Positions 35,636 through 46,453 of a stretch of DNA of 64,000 nucleotides are shown here, piece by piece. The stretch is from Mucilaginibacter sp. L196 (GTDB lineage Bacteria; Bacteroidota; Bacteroidia; Sphingobacteriales; Sphingobacteriaceae), in contig NZ_LMUO01000006.1 of NCBI RefSeq assembly GCF_009765905.1, positions 236,676 to 300,675 of the forward strand, read 5' to 3'. Positions within the stretch are counted from its first letter, which is position 1; every line of letters starts with the position of its first letter. A program made the translations under genes and the position numbers. The notes beneath the pieces are model-generated. The model did not search any database, was not told the origin of the DNA, and was given only the letters and a program-made list of their open reading frames with translations.

Positions 35636-37581
35636 TATTTCAATATAACAGAACCTAAATAATCGGATATGGTTTTCTCCACCTTTTTCATATGTATATA
35701 CTGGCTCAGCAAAATTTCCTGGTCGGCTTCCACATCCGTTTTTTGGAGTTCTTTGCGCAGATTTTGGAGTATTTTACCCACCTTTTGTTTTTTAAGATGA
35801 AATATAGCACCTAAAATAGTGGCTTTCATATTCACCTGCTCATCAGGCACTAAAATGCGGTGCATCTCGTACCAGTTTTCGCTCAGGGTATATTTTGTGG
35901 AGATAAGGTTTACGGTCAAATCCACAATGTCCTTATCAGGGTAATGGATAAAGTGCTGTTCATCCGGCAAAACGCCATTTTCCACTTCTCTACTATAAAT
36001 TTCTACAAATGCTTTACTGGCTGGGTGTTCAAATTCCACGTCGCTTAGCTCGGCTATCATAAACGGGCCGATATAGGTATTGGCAATCCCATCCCAATCG
36101 ATCATTTTATTACCGTAAGATAAAAGTAAACGTACAATTTCTTTTTCCTGGCTTTGTTCGGCATATAGTAAACTGGATTCTTCTTCGCTTAATTTCGAAG
36201 AATCTATTTCAACCCTATCTTGAATATCTTCTTCAAATTCAGGAGTGGGTCTAATTTGGCTGCTTTCCTTTTTGACCTTAGCAAGAATGAGTTTATTTAC
36301 AAGATTGATAAAATTTCTTTCATCAATCTTTAATCTTTCAGCTACTTGTCTCGTATAAGAGCTTCTAAATTCAGGCTCTAAATTATTTGACAATATTTCA
36401 GCTAAATCATCTGCAACTTTAATTTTTTTGATGGGATCCTTTAACTCATCTTCTTGAATAGTTGTTAAATAAAATTCTACTATTCCTTTTGATGATTTTT
36501 CAATGTAGTTTTCGAATGCCGTTGATCCTACGCTTCTGACATAAGAATCCGGGTCATGACCGTCAGGAAATGTTACAATCCTGACTGTAAGCTTGTCTTT
36601 ATATAATAATGAAAACCCACGAATCGCAGCTTTAATACCAGCAGAATCACCATCGTATAATATTGTTAGATTGCTGGTTTGCTTTTTTATTAGTCTAACT
36701 TGTTGTTCAGTTAAAGATGTTCCTGAAGATGCTACAACATTTTCAATTCCTGATTGAAAGACAGAAATTACGTCCGCATATCCTTCAACTAAATAGCATT
36801 TATCCTTGCTGCGTATAGCTTTTTGAGCGAAATAAAATCCATATAATATATTGGACTTATTGTATATCGGCGATTCTGGCGAGTTAACGTATTTCGGAAC
36901 GTTTTTATCTCTTAGTAAAGTCCTGCCACCAAAACCAACAATTTTGCCAGTGGCGGAATGAATTGGAAATATTATCCTCCCACGATAGCGATCATAAAGT
37001 GTTTCATTATCACGTTTAACCGATAACCCACTTTCAATTAAATATTCTGCACGATAACCATCTTTTAACGCCTGACTGGTAAATGCCTCCCATTGATCAG
37101 GTGAATAACCAAGTTCAAACTTTTTAATTACCTCATTATTAAACCCACGTTCTTTGAAATAACTAAGACCGATATTTTTACCTTCATCAGTCTCTAATAA
37201 AGTTTCATGAAAAAACTTGCCGGCATAAGCAGAAACTATTCTAAGGCTTTCAAGATGCTGGTTTTCTTCATTATTTTCAACTGTTTCAACCGTCTCCTCA
37301 ACTTCAATACCGTACTTTTTGGCTAACCACTTTAATGCTTCTGGATAGGTAAATTTCTCCAGTTCCATCAAAAAAGTAACCGCCGAACCGCCTTTACCAG
37401 TTGAAAAATCTTTAAAAATACCCTTAACCGGCGATACCGTGAACGATGGTGTACGCTCGTTAGCAAACGGCGATAGGCCTACGTAGTTAGCGCCCCGCTT
37501 TTTTAATTGCACAAAATCCCCTATCACCTCCACTATATCGGTGGCTTCCATTATTCTGTCGATGGTGGGTTTTGTTATCAT
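35635..37581 (-). CDS. dnaG: DNA primase lacking the N-terminal zinc ligands
   Basis: DnaG makes RNA primers for DNA replication. I place the start at the ATG at 37581 (648 residues), nine nt after a TACCTTTG box. A TTG four codons upstream overlaps that box. The zinc-binding domain is recognisable but all four metal ligands are replaced. GLSPFANERTPSFTVSPVKG has Ser37 and Ala40 in place of Cys and His; KDFSTGKGG has Asp58 and Thr61 in place of two Cys. The TOPRIM core is intact (LVEGYADVISVFQSG, TILYDGDSAG, PDGHDPDSYV). It heads the operon dnaG-yraN-glutaminyl cyclase. Confidence 0.96.
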   Translation of the reverse strand: MITKPTIDRIMEATDIVEVIGDFVQLKKRGANYVGLSPFANERTPSFTVSPVKGIFKDFSTGKGGSAVTFLMELEKFTYPEALKWLAKKYGIEVEETVETVENNEENQHLESLRIVSAYAGKFFHETLLETDEGKNIGLSYFKERGFNNEVIKKFELGYSPDQWEAFTSQALKDGYRAEYLIESGLSVKRDNETLYDRYRGRIIFPIHSATGKIVGFGGRTLLRDKNVPKYVNSPESPIYNKSNILYGFYFAQKAIRSKDKCYLVEGYADVISVFQSGIENVVASSGTSLTEQQVRLIKKQTSNLTILYDGDSAGIKAAIRGFSLLYKDKLTVRIVTFPDGHDPDSYVRSVGSTAFENYIEKSSKGIVEFYLTTIQEDELKDPIKKIKVADDLAEILSNNLEPEFRSSYTRQVAERLKIDERNFINLVNKLILAKVKKESSQIRPTPEFEEDIQDRVEIDSSKLSEEESSLLYAEQSQEKEIVRLLLSYGNKMIDWDGIANTYIGPFMIAELSDVEFEHPASKAFVEIYSREVENGVLPDEQHFIHYPDKDIVDLTVNLISTKYTLSENWYEMHRILVPDEQVNMKATILGAIFHLKKQKVGKILQNLRKELQKTDVEADQEILLSQYIHMKKVEKTISDYLGSVILK

Positions 37582-37590
37582 GTGCAACTG

Positions 37591-37598
37591 CAAAGGTA
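37591..37598 (-). promoter_or_regulatory. TAnnTTTG box of dnaG
   Basis: The minus strand reads TACCTTTG nine nt before the dnaG ATG. It overlaps the alternative TTG, which argues against that earlier start. Confidence 0.5.
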
Positions 37599-37629
37599 GC
37601 GCAAATCGTCAATTGAAAATTAACAAACG

Positions 37630-38499
37630 TTAAGATACAATTTTATTTGATTGATTACGTGGCTTTAAAAATGTTGTAGCTATGCCAGCCAACACAATTA
37701 CACTACCGATGATCTCGTTAAATTCCAGGCGCTCACTTAAAAAAGCCGCAGCCATCAAACCTGCAAATACGGTTTGGCTCAATAATGTAATAGCGACTTT
37801 TGTTGATTCCAAATAGCGCAGCGAATAATTGATAGTTAACCACCCAGCTAACTGGCAAATTAACCCCATCCCGATAAAGCATAACCACACTTTAGTGGAT
37901 AGATGGATAATGTCGTTCCCCATAAAGTAATTAATTATCAGTAAAAACAAGCTGGCGCTCAACATGCTGTAAAACATGAAGGAAAACACATCAATATCCG
38001 CCATTATATTTTTGGTAATGAGGATATAGATGGCGTAAAACAAACTGGCTAACGTAGCTAATAATATCCCCTCATTTAATTCCAAATGTAAAATATGCTG
38101 ATAACCCACCAATATCACCATGCCGCAAATGGCAATGAACGTGCCTATCCAAAATAATTTGCCTGATTTCTTTTTAAACAAAAAGTAACTAATCAATCCC
38201 ACCCAAACCGGGGCAAGGTTGGCGATTAGGGTTGATACCGTAGCGCTGATTTTTAATAAAGAGATATTCCAAACCGCTACATCCGAAGCAAACACTATAC
38301 CTGCAATTAAAGCGATGATGAGTTGCTTGCGGCTAACACGTAATTTGTTTTTGATGATGCAAAAAGGCACCAGGCAAACCCAGGCAACCGCAACCCGGTA
38401 AAATGCCCCGCCAAGCGGCGAAACCCCAGCCAACTTCACAAATATAGGCGAGAACGAAATACATAAAACGCCTATAGCCAGGCTCAGTTTCGGATTCAT
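37630..38499 (-). CDS. EamA/DMT-family transporter
   Basis: I place the start at the ATG at 38499 (289 residues). A TAAGTTTG box lies 17 nt upstream, within codons 2-4 of the longer frame starting at 38529. About ten membrane helices fall in two EamA repeats, the first beginning LSLAIGVLCISFSPIFVKLA and the second near LNEGILLATLASLFYAIYIL. Both repeats end with the usual helix patterns (FFWIGT-like and EIIGSVIVLAGIATTFL). These proteins export or import small metabolites; the substrate is unknown. Confidence 0.9.
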   Translation of the reverse strand: MNPKLSLAIGVLCISFSPIFVKLAGVSPLGGAFYRVAVAWVCLVPFCIIKNKLRVSRKQLIIALIAGIVFASDVAVWNISLLKISATVSTLIANLAPVWVGLISYFLFKKKSGKLFWIGTFIAICGMVILVGYQHILHLELNEGILLATLASLFYAIYILITKNIMADIDVFSFMFYSMLSASLFLLIINYFMGNDIIHLSTKVWLCFIGMGLICQLAGWLTINYSLRYLESTKVAITLLSQTVFAGLMAAAFLSERLEFNEIIGSVIVLAGIATTFLKPRNQSNKIVS

Positions 38500-38540
38500 T
38501 GATAGTGGATAAGTTTCAAACTTAAACAATGTATGAACCG

Positions 38541-38608
38541 GAATTGAGAGAATTTATGAATTAATCGAATAAATATGGCGTCAATCATTCTCTAAATTCT
38601 CAAATTCA
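38541..38608. repeat. Imperfect palindrome, GAATTTGAGAATTTAGAGAAT family
   Basis: The left arm GAATTGAGAGAATTTATGAA faces the right arm CATTCTCTAAATTCTCAAAT+TCAAC with several mismatches. It lies between the divergent EamA and asnS genes. Confidence 0.5.
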
Positions 38609-38643
38609 ACAAATTCGAGTTCAGACAATAAATCAAATAATTG

Positions 38644-38651
38644 TATTTTTG
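38644..38651 (+). promoter_or_regulatory. TAnnTTTG promoter box of asnS
   Basis: TATTTTTG ends 20 nt before the asnS ATG. Confidence 0.45.
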
Positions 38652-38671
38652 CCACTCAAAATATAATATTC

Positions 38672-40120
38672 ATGGGCCAGCGCACAAAAATTAAAGCATT
38701 ACTACAAAGTGAACAAACCAATATTGAGGTAACCGTTAAAGGGTGGGTACGTACCTTCCGTAATAATCAGTTCATAGCTTTAAATGATGGCTCAACTAAT
38801 AGCAACCTGCAAGTTGTTGTTGATTTTGAAAATACTGATCCTACCCTATTAAAACGCATCACTACCGGCGCGGCTATAAGCGTTGTTGGCCAGTTAGTGG
38901 CATCATTAGGTAAAGGGCAAACGGTAGAAGTTAAAGCTACCGAAATTGAGGTTTTGGGTGATAGCGATCCTGAGAAATATCCGCTTCAGCCTAAAAAACA
39001 CAGTTTGGAGTTTTTAAGGGAGATTGCGCATTTACGTTTCCGTACCAATACTTTTGGTGCGATATTCCGTGTGCGTAACAGTCTGTCATTTGCCGTACAT
39101 CAGTTTTTTCAGGAGAAAGGGTTTGTTTACCTGCATACACCGATCATCACCGCATCCGATGCGGAAGGCGCGGGCGAAACTTTCCACGTAACTAACTTTG
39201 ACCTATTAAATCCGCCAAAAACAGAAGATGGTGAAATAGATTTCAAACAGGATTTCTTCGGCAGGCCGACTAACCTTACGGTTTCTGGTCAGTTAGAGGG
39301 CGAGCTTGGCGCGATGGCTTTGAGCGATATTTATACATTCGGACCAACATTCCGTGCGGAAAACTCAAACACTACCCGCCACTTAGCCGAGTTTTGGATG
39401 ATAGAGCCGGAAATGGCTTTTTATGACCTAACCGATAACATGAACCTGGCTGAAGAATTACTGAAATATGTGATCCGTTATGCTTTGGATAAAAACAAAG
39501 AAGATATTGAGTTTTTAAGTCAGCGTTTAGAGGAGGAAGAAAAACAGAAGCCTCAGAACGAACGCTCGGATATGTCGTTATTAGACAAACTTCAATTTTG
39601 CTTGGATAACGATTTTGAGCGATTGACTTATACCGAAGCTATCGATATTTTAAAAGAATCAACCCCAAATAAAAAGAAAAAGTTCCAATACCCGGTTGAA
39701 GGCTGGGGAACTGATCTGCAATCGGAACATGAGCGTTATTTGGTAGAGAAGCACTTTAAAAAACCGGTAATCCTAACAGATTACCCTAAAGATATAAAAG
39801 CCTTCTACATGCGCCAAAATGAGCCTGACGCGCAAGGCCGAGAAACGGTACGTGCTATGGATATTCTATTCCCAGGCATTGGCGAAATTGTAGGCGGATC
39901 GCAACGTGAGGAACGTTTAGACAAACTGGAACAACGCATGGACGAGATGGGTATCCCAAAAGATGAACTTTGGTGGTATTTAGATACCCGCAGGTTCGGC
40001 GCTTGTCCGCATGCTGGTTTTGGTTTGGGCTTTGAGCGTTTGGTACTGTTTGTTACCGGCATGGGTAACATCAGAGATGTGATCCCTTTCCCAAGGTCCC
40101 CTAAAAACGCGGAATTTTAA
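38672..40120 (+). CDS. asnS: Asparaginyl-tRNA synthetase
   Basis: This class II synthetase charges tRNA-Asn. The 482-residue product has an N-terminal OB-fold ([20 protein letters not shown]), motif 1 and 2 regions ([40 protein letters not shown]) and motif 3 ([34 protein letters not shown]). The C-terminal RSPKNAEF is typical for AsnRS. Its presence shows direct Asn-tRNA charging. A REP-like hairpin follows the stop. Confidence 0.97.
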   Translation: MGQRTKIKALLQSEQTNIEVTVKGWVRTFRNNQFIALNDGSTNSNLQVVVDFENTDPTLLKRITTGAAISVVGQLVASLGKGQTVEVKATEIEVLGDSDPEKYPLQPKKHSLEFLREIAHLRFRTNTFGAIFRVRNSLSFAVHQFFQEKGFVYLHTPIITASDAEGAGETFHVTNFDLLNPPKTEDGEIDFKQDFFGRPTNLTVSGQLEGELGAMALSDIYTFGPTFRAENSNTTRHLAEFWMIEPEMAFYDLTDNMNLAEELLKYVIRYALDKNKEDIEFLSQRLEEEEKQKPQNERSDMSLLDKLQFCLDNDFERLTYTEAIDILKESTPNKKKKFQYPVEGWGTDLQSEHERYLVEKHFKKPVILTDYPKDIKAFYMRQNEPDAQGRETVRAMDILFPGIGEIVGGSQREERLDKLEQRMDEMGIPKDELWWYLDTRRFGACPHAGFGLGFERLVLFVTGMGNIRDVIPFPRSPKNAEF

Positions 40121-40130
40121 TAACAACCAT

Positions 40131-40209
40131 GTCATTGCGAGGAACGAAGCAATCGCACGGAGAAAAGCGACCTTGCATAGTTCGCGATTGCTTCGTTCCT
40201 CGCAATGAC
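40131..40209. repeat. REP-like hairpin, GCGAGGAACGAAGCAATCGC family
   Basis: The arms GTCATTGCGAGGAACGAAGC+AATCGC and GCGATTGCTTCGTTCCTCGC+AATGAC are perfectly complementary. It lies between convergent genes, where it may act as a bidirectional stop. Confidence 0.87.
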
Positions 40210-40222
40210 AAAAGTTAAAGAA

Positions 40223-41149
40223 CTACTTCGTATACTCCTTCTGCACAATCAAAAAGCTTGCTTTCTCATCCTTATGAAAGGGGATATTCCAATCGCCCTG
40301 GTAAGTTATTTTAGTAGGCACTAAATCACCGTTAAAGCGGTTGAGTTCCATGTTCATCTTTACATCCAAATCAATAAACAAGTTGTGGTATTGAATGTTT
40401 ACATAGCGGCCCAATATCTGGAATGTACGGGTGTCGAATATCGTGGTGAGTTCCTTGATCACTACATCGCTGTTTGATGTACTTGCTTTCTGCACCACCC
40501 GGAAACGGTAAACAGGGATAGAATCTAAATAAGTTCCCCGCGCGAATTGGTAGTCATACAGTGGCCGCATATCCGGCGAAAATATTTCTGTTTTGTTGCT
40601 GATGAACGGGATGCCATCCACCCTATGCCCGGGCGCGAAAATTAATATCTTGAGTTTGTCTTTATAAGATTGATCTTTGCTATCGGGTTTGCCCTGGATC
40701 ATCGACCCTGAACCGTAGCCAGACTTGTAAGCATTCATAAATATGTAGTCGAACATATTTACGGTGTATAGTTGGTACTTACCGTCTTTCTTGTACACAT
40801 TACCACTATCACGTTTAGCTATATAATCAATGGTTTGTTTACCACCTGATTCGATGCGTTTGAATTTGCGGTATACCTTTCCGTTTATCTTATTATTCTT
40901 ATCGTAAGTGTAGATGTAGTTCTCGCCGATAAAAGAATACTTCTTCATGTTGCGAAACGCCTGAAAGAAGCTGGTATCCGCAAGCACGGCATCAATAAAA
41001 TCCTGCACATTTAATTTGTGGGAGTGGATATTGACAACGGAATCAATAACAATGGTGCGGATAGTATCGGGGTTGTAGCGTGGTTGTTGCGCGAAAGAGC
41101 AATAACTGATGGTGATGAAGAATAAGGAGAATATTATCTTTTTAACCAT
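40223..41149 (-). CDS. Conserved secreted protein of unknown function
   Basis: The 308-residue product has a signal peptide (MVKKIIFSLFFITISYCSFA). The mature part is rich in beta strands, Tyr and Lys, with no catalytic motif that I recognise. Segments such as YDYQFARGTYLDSIPVYRFR and GDWNIPFHKDEKASFLIVQK suggest a large beta-sheet protein of the kind common in Bacteroidetes. It stands alone between two REP-like hairpins. Confidence 0.75.
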   Translation of the reverse strand: MVKKIIFSLFFITISYCSFAQQPRYNPDTIRTIVIDSVVNIHSHKLNVQDFIDAVLADTSFFQAFRNMKKYSFIGENYIYTYDKNNKINGKVYRKFKRIESGGKQTIDYIAKRDSGNVYKKDGKYQLYTVNMFDYIFMNAYKSGYGSGSMIQGKPDSKDQSYKDKLKILIFAPGHRVDGIPFISNKTEIFSPDMRPLYDYQFARGTYLDSIPVYRFRVVQKASTSNSDVVIKELTTIFDTRTFQILGRYVNIQYHNLFIDLDVKMNMELNRFNGDLVPTKITYQGDWNIPFHKDEKASFLIVQKEYTK

Positions 41150-41163
41150 ATTTATTCTTCTAT

Positions 41164-41253
41164 GTTATTGCGAGGAGGAACGACGAAGCAAATTCGTAGC
41201 TTGCATTGTTCGCCATGCTAACTACAAGTTTGCCGCGCTTCGCTCGCAATGAC
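41164..41253. repeat. REP-like hairpin, diverged member
   Basis: The left arm GTTATTGCGAGGAGGAACGA+CGAAGCAAA and the right arm TTTGCCGCGCTTCGCTCGCA+ATGAC pair imperfectly, with an insertion in the left arm. It lies just upstream of the secreted protein gene. Confidence 0.7.
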
Positions 41254-41268
41254 ATGGTTTAAAATCTT

Positions 41269-42450
41269 TTAATTACCTAATTGCTTAATAGCCAAATACG
41301 CCATTAAACCGGTGCTCAATTGCAGTGCAGATTCTTCCACATCAAAAGTTGGTGTATGCACTGATGAAGTTATGCCACGGCTTTCGTTACGGGTACCTAA
41401 ACGGTAAAAGCATGAATCCGCTACCTGTGAGTAATAGGCGAAATCTTCTGCAGCCATCCATATATCCAGGTCGAGTACATTTTCTTCGCCTAAATATTCC
41501 ACAGCAAAGCCACGGGCCGATGCCGTTAGCTTTTCTTCGTTCACTAAAAAAGGATAGCCTTTCATAATGTTAAAATCGCAGCTGCCGCCCATGCTTTCAG
41601 CAATACCTTCAGCAAGTTTTTTCATTTTGATGTGGGCCTCCGCGCGCCATGCTTCATCCATGGTACGGAAGGTGCCCTCCAAATAAACTTCGTTAGGAAT
41701 AACATTGGTAGCTCCATTTGCTATCACTTTGCCAAACGATAAAACCGATGGTGTTTTAGGATCAGCAAACCTGCTTACTACCTGTTGTAAGGCAGTTAAG
41801 ATATGCGCGGTAATTAATACCGGATCAATATTTTGTTGTGGTTGCGCGGCATGGCCGCCTTTACCTTTTACGGTAACATAAATCTCATCAGCCGAAGCCA
41901 TGTATTTACCCGCACGGAAACCTACTTTACCGGCATCTATAAAAGGCATCACATGCTGGCCGATAACAGCCTGCGGTGTTGGGTTTTGTAATACGCCTTC
42001 TTTGATCATTAAACTGGCACCACCCGGCAGTTTTTCTTCCGCAGGTTGAAATATCAGCTTAACAGTGCCGCCAAATTCGCTTCTTAAGCTGGTTAATATT
42101 TTAGCTGTACCTAATAATGATGAGGTGTGCGCATCGTGCCCGCAAGCGTGCATCACACCTGTATTTTGTGATTTATAAGGAACATCGTTAGCTTCCAATA
42201 TTGGCAATGCGTCCATATCGGCGCGCAGCGCTACAACCTGGTCTGATGGTTTTTCGCCTTTTATCAGGGCAACCAAACCATTGTCGGCCATGCGCTCGTA
42301 CGCTAAGCCTAACTCATTTAATTTTTTAGCTATAAAAGCCGAAGTTTCTACTTCGTGAAATGAAAGTTCAGGATGAGAATGGAGGTGGCGGCGATTGGCT
42401 ACCACATCATCAAAAATAGTTTTGGCTAAGTCCTGTATCTTCTCTTTCAT
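41269..42450 (-). CDS. M20-family amidohydrolase (N-acyl-amino-acid hydrolase type)
   Basis: The 393-residue zinc-dependent amidohydrolase should cleave N-acylated or hippurate-like amino acids. Conserved metal-site pieces are VALRADMDALPI, MHACGHDAHTSSLLGTAKIL, IFQPAEEKLPGGASLMIKEG and AAEDFAYYSQ. The dimerisation domain starts at GKGGHAAQP. No signal peptide is seen, so it is cytoplasmic. Its ATG overlaps the upstream stop codon as TAATG, so it is translated with the SPOR gene in the operon secA-SPOR-M20. Confidence 0.93.
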   Translation of the reverse strand: MKEKIQDLAKTIFDDVVANRRHLHSHPELSFHEVETSAFIAKKLNELGLAYERMADNGLVALIKGEKPSDQVVALRADMDALPILEANDVPYKSQNTGVMHACGHDAHTSSLLGTAKILTSLRSEFGGTVKLIFQPAEEKLPGGASLMIKEGVLQNPTPQAVIGQHVMPFIDAGKVGFRAGKYMASADEIYVTVKGKGGHAAQPQQNIDPVLITAHILTALQQVVSRFADPKTPSVLSFGKVIANGATNVIPNEVYLEGTFRTMDEAWRAEAHIKMKKLAEGIAESMGGSCDFNIMKGYPFLVNEEKLTASARGFAVEYLGEENVLDLDIWMAAEDFAYYSQVADSCFYRLGTRNESRGITSSVHTPTFDVEESALQLSTGLMAYLAIKQLGN

Positions 42451-42914
42451 TATTCTGTATCGAGTTTTGGTAGGTTTATTTTTTCGGATATGATGAAAAG
42501 TCCGCCAAAAGCAGGCTTCATTTCTTCAACCATTTTTTCAGCTTCTATGCGCGATCTGAAATCACCAACTTTTACTTTAAAGTTTGGATCGCGGTAGGAT
42601 AAATAAGTATGCGTATCGGGAAACCTGTTTTGGAATTTCGACTGTACATTGTAAGCTTGTTTCCGGTCAGATCCGCTGAATATTTGTATCCGGTAACCAT
42701 TTGAAGACGAAAAAGCGGGTTCACCAGTATTGGTTTTACCCCCTCCTACCAAATAATTACCGATCAGCGAATCAACTTTTGGGTCTCTATCCACTTCTAC
42801 CTTACCACGCGTTTGCGCTAATACTAAGGCAGGCAGACTAAGCAAGCCAATAAATACCGTACATTTTATCGACACGGCGAATACAGTTCTCCAAACAGAT
42901 ACCCCACTCTTCAT
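42450..42914 (-). CDS. SPOR-domain protein
   Basis: I place the start at the ATG at 42914 (154 residues), 10 nt after secA. A longer frame would begin inside secA. An N-terminal hydrophobic segment (FIGLLSLPALVLAQ) exports or anchors it. The SPOR domain (about 78-145) has GYRIQIFSGSDRKQAYNVQS, TYLSYRDPNFKVKVGDFRSR and AEKMVEEMKPAFGGLFII. SPOR domains bind peptidoglycan with denuded glycan strands, usually at division sites. Confidence 0.87.
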   Translation of the reverse strand: MKSGVSVWRTVFAVSIKCTVFIGLLSLPALVLAQTRGKVEVDRDPKVDSLIGNYLVGGGKTNTGEPAFSSSNGYRIQIFSGSDRKQAYNVQSKFQNRFPDTHTYLSYRDPNFKVKVGDFRSRIEAEKMVEEMKPAFGGLFIISEKINLPKLDTE

Positions 42915-42924
42915 CAACAACTTT

Positions 42925-45900
42925 TTATGCCTGGCCCTGGCCGTGGCAGTTTTTAAACTTTTTGCCGCTACCGCAAGGACAAGGATCATTCCTATTAGTT
43001 TTTTGCTCTACTCTAACAGGAGTTGGTTTCTGCACTTCGCGGGTATCGGTCATGGTTGGTACACCGTTAGTTTCGGTAGCCAATTCTGGTTTTGATGTAC
43101 GCATTTGTTTCAAATCAGTACGTGGCAATGGTTTTGCTTCGCGAATTTCATCAGGCTGTTGTTGCACCGCAATCCCCCCTCTGAAAAGGAAACTCACCAT
43201 CTCTTTATTCACGGCTGCAAGCATGTTCCTGAATAATTCGAAAGCCTCAAATTTATAAACCAACAAAGGGTCTTTTTGTTCGTACACCGCGTTTTGTACT
43301 GATTGTTTTAACTCATCCATCTCGCGTAAGTGCTCTTTCCATGAGTCATCAATCTCGCTCAATGTTACGTTCTTTTCAAACGATTTAAACACTTCTAAAC
43401 CGTGATTATCAATAGCTTTTTTAAGTGGAACGGCAATTTGCAAACCATGTACACCGTCGGTAAATGGCACTATAATATTTTCTACATATTGGCCACGGGT
43501 ATCATATACATCTTTTAAAACCGGGTAAGCTTGTTGAGCTATTGCCTCAGCTTTACGTTTGTAAAAGCCCATCGCCTCAGCATATATCAAATCGGTCAAG
43601 CTATCAACCGATGAGGCAGTAAAATCGTCATGACTGATCTCAATATCTAAAGAGAACAATCTAATTATCTCCAGCTGTAAACCTTCAAAATTATTTTGCT
43701 CTTTGTATTCCGTAACCACATCCTCAACCACATCAAAAATGGTGTTACTCAAATCCACATCAAGGCGATCACCAAATAAAGCGTTTTTACGTTTTGAGTA
43801 GATAACAGTACGCTGTGAGTTCATCACATCATCATACTCTAACAAACGTTTACGTACACCAAAGTTATTTTCTTCTACTTTCTTCTGCGCACGTTCGATA
43901 GATTTTGAGATCATCGAATGCTGGATCACTTCACCTTCTTCAACGCCCATACGCACCATCAGGTTTGAAATACGCTCAGAACCAAATAAACGCATCAGGT
44001 TATCCTCTAACGACACAAAGAATTGTGACGATCCAGGATCACCCTGCCTACCCGCACGACCACGCAACTGCCTGTCTACACGGCGGGATTCATGCCTTTC
44101 GGTACCTACAATGGCTAAACCACCGGCTTCCTTAACACCTGCACCTAATTTTATATCCGTACCACGACCAGCCATGTTGGTAGCAATAGTTACGGTGCCT
44201 GTTTTACCTGCTTCAGCCACAATATCGGCCTCTTTCTGGTGCATTTTGGCATTCAGTACGTTATGTTTAATACCGCGCAGTTTAAGCATGCGGCTCAATA
44301 ATTCTGATATTTCTACCGATGTAGTACCCACCAATACCGGTCTGCCTGCCTGGGTTAAGTTTACAATCTCGTCGGCTACTGCATTATACTTTTCGCGAAC
44401 GGTACGGTAAACCAAATCTTGCATATCTGCACGGCTGGCCGGGGTGTTGGTTGGTATTTCAACCACATCCAGTTTGTATATTTCCCAGAACTCACCTGCT
44501 TCAGTAACAGCAGTACCCGTCATACCGCAAAGTTTGTGGTACATACGGAAGTAGTTTTGCAGGGTGATGGTTGCCATTGTTTGGGTAGCATCCTCAACCT
44601 TAACATTTTCTTTAGCCTCAATTGCCTGGTGTAAACCATCAGAGTAACGGCGGCCATCCAATACACGGCCGGTTTGCTCATCAACAATTTTCACTTTTCC
44701 ATCATCAAGGATGTATTCGGTATCCTTTTCAAATAAAGTATATGCTTTTAATAACTGGCTTACGGAGTGTATACGCTCTGACTTGATCGAGAAATCGCGC
44801 ATCAATTCATCCTTGCGGGCAATTTTCTCGTCTGCCGGAATATCTGATTTTTCAATGTGGGCAATTTCTGAACCTACATCAGGCATCACGAAGAAATGAG
44901 GATCTTCACCTGATGAAGTGATCAACTCAATACCTTTTTCAGCCAGTTCAACCTGGTTATTTTTTTCGTCGATAACAAAAAACAATTCGGCATCTACCTT
45001 ATGCATTTCCTTACTGGAATCCTGCATGTAGTAGTTTTCAGTTTTTTGCAATAGCTGTCTGTTGCCACCTTCGCTCAGGAATTTGATTAATGCTTTACTT
45101 TTGGGTAGACCTCTGTAGGCGCGTAATAAAGATAAGCCACCTTCATCCGTTCCGGTTTTACCTTCGTTGATTAAAGCTTTAGCTTCATTCAATATACCAT
45201 TTACATATGCTTTTTGCGCATTAATCAAACGCTCTATGCGTGGTTTTAATTCATAAAACTCATGCTCATCACCGCGAGGAATCGGACCAGATATAATTAA
45301 CGGAGTACGTGCATCATCAATTAACACGGAGTCAACCTCATCCACCATGGCAAAATGTTGCTTGCGCTGGACCAGTTCTTCAGGACTACGTGTCATGTTG
45401 TCACGCAGGTAATCAAAACCGAACTCGTTATTGGTACCAAAAGTAATATCAGCTAAATAAGCCTTGCGACGTTCTTCTGAATTTGGCTCATGTTTATCAA
45501 TACAATCCACAGCCAAACCATGGAATTCGTACAATGGGCCCATCCACTCCGAGTCACGGCGTGCCAGGTAATCATTCACGGTTACAATGTGTACACCTTG
45601 GCCGGCTAGTGCATTTAAGTAAGCAGGTAAGGTAGCAACCAAGGTTTTACCTTCACCTGTAGCCATTTCGGCAATTTTACCCTGGTGCAATACAGTACCG
45701 CCAATCAGCTGTACATCATAGTGAACCATATCCCAGGTAACTTCGTTACCGGCAGCTAACCAGGTATTATGGTGAATAGCCTTATCGCCTTTTATTACAA
45801 CGTTTGGTTTGTGGGCAGCAAGCTCACGGTCAAAAGCAGTTGCAGTAACTTCAATAGTTTTATTACCGGCAAAACGGCGGGCAGTTTCTTTAACTACCGC

Positions 45901-46236
45901 AAAAGCTTCAGGCAATATATTCATCAATATATCTTCCAACTCTTTGTTACGGTCTTTTTCAAGCTTATCAAGTTGGGTATAAAGCTCAACTTTGATATGT
46001 ACATCTAAATCAGGCTCATTTTCTATCCGGTCTTTAATTGCTTGTATTTCAGCATCAATCCCAGAAAGCCCTGTGCTTATAGTTTCTTTAAAGGTTATGG
46101 TTTTAGCCCGGAGCTCGTCATTGCTTATATCGCCGAGTTTGGCAAATTCTGCCTTAATTTTCTCAACTATAGGCTGAATGCTTTTTACATCCCGTTCTGA
46201 TTTGCTTCCAAAAAGCTTACTGATAAAATCTAACAT
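42925..46236 (-). CDS. secA: Preprotein translocase ATPase SecA
   Basis: SecA drives export through SecYEG. The 1103-residue product is longer than the usual 840-900, as in other Bacteroidetes, because of an insertion in the first half around residues 310-440. Walker A is [20 protein letters not shown] and Walker B is [19 protein letters not shown]. Helicase region 2 has [13 protein letters not shown] and [20 protein letters not shown]. The C-terminal zinc-binding tail [17 protein letters not shown] is intact. A TACCTTTG box lies 73 nt upstream. It leads the operon with the SPOR and M20 genes. Confidence 0.97.
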   Translation of the reverse strand: MLDFISKLFGSKSERDVKSIQPIVEKIKAEFAKLGDISNDELRAKTITFKETISTGLSGIDAEIQAIKDRIENEPDLDVHIKVELYTQLDKLEKDRNKELEDILMNILPEAFAVVKETARRFAGNKTIEVTATAFDRELAAHKPNVVIKGDKAIHHNTWLAAGNEVTWDMVHYDVQLIGGTVLHQGKIAEMATGEGKTLVATLPAYLNALAGQGVHIVTVNDYLARRDSEWMGPLYEFHGLAVDCIDKHEPNSEERRKAYLADITFGTNNEFGFDYLRDNMTRSPEELVQRKQHFAMVDEVDSVLIDDARTPLIISGPIPRGDEHEFYELKPRIERLINAQKAYVNGILNEAKALINEGKTGTDEGGLSLLRAYRGLPKSKALIKFLSEGGNRQLLQKTENYYMQDSSKEMHKVDAELFFVIDEKNNQVELAEKGIELITSSGEDPHFFVMPDVGSEIAHIEKSDIPADEKIARKDELMRDFSIKSERIHSVSQLLKAYTLFEKDTEYILDDGKVKIVDEQTGRVLDGRRYSDGLHQAIEAKENVKVEDATQTMATITLQNYFRMYHKLCGMTGTAVTEAGEFWEIYKLDVVEIPTNTPASRADMQDLVYRTVREKYNAVADEIVNLTQAGRPVLVGTTSVEISELLSRMLKLRGIKHNVLNAKMHQKEADIVAEAGKTGTVTIATNMAGRGTDIKLGAGVKEAGGLAIVGTERHESRRVDRQLRGRAGRQGDPGSSQFFVSLEDNLMRLFGSERISNLMVRMGVEEGEVIQHSMISKSIERAQKKVEENNFGVRKRLLEYDDVMNSQRTVIYSKRKNALFGDRLDVDLSNTIFDVVEDVVTEYKEQNNFEGLQLEIIRLFSLDIEISHDDFTASSVDSLTDLIYAEAMGFYKRKAEAIAQQAYPVLKDVYDTRGQYVENIIVPFTDGVHGLQIAVPLKKAIDNHGLEVFKSFEKNVTLSEIDDSWKEHLREMDELKQSVQNAVYEQKDPLLVYKFEAFELFRNMLAAVNKEMVSFLFRGGIAVQQQPDEIREAKPLPRTDLKQMRTSKPELATETNGVPTMTDTREVQKPTPVRVEQKTNRNDPCPCGSGKKFKNCHGQGQA

Positions 46237-46309
46237 GTTATAATCTGATATATAAATCGTATGAACTCAACAATTGCGCCACAGCAATCCGAAAAGTCAT
46301 AATGGCAGG

Positions 46310-46317
46310 CAAAGGTA
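46310..46317 (-). promoter_or_regulatory. TAnnTTTG promoter box of secA
   Basis: The minus strand reads TACCTTTG, leaving a leader of about 70 nt before the secA ATG. Confidence 0.45.
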
Positions 46318-46329
46318 AGGAATTGGTAT

Positions 46330-46418
46330 CAAGTATTTAGTATCAAGTATCAAGTAATTAGCCGTAATAACATGCAAAACTGCCAGTTTGCGATTCAAAT
46401 CTTGATACTAAATACTTG
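46330..46418. repeat. Palindromic TATCAAGTA repeat upstream of purD
   Basis: CAAGTATTTAGTATCAAG (46330-46347) is the exact reverse complement of 46401-46418, and the surrounding words TATCAAGTA and CTACTTGG continue the pattern. It is the same family as the sdhA-sdhB junction repeat at 4091-4161. Confidence 0.78.
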
Positions 46419-46440
46419 CTACTTGGTACTCACAAAAAGC

Positions 46441-46448
46441 TATCTTTG
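46441..46448 (+). promoter_or_regulatory. TAnnTTTG box 5 nt before purD
   Basis: TATCTTTG-CCGCC-ATG. A TTGC lies 21 nt upstream of the box as a possible -33 element. Transcription should begin at or next to the start codon. Confidence 0.5.
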
Positions 46449-46453
46449 CCGCC

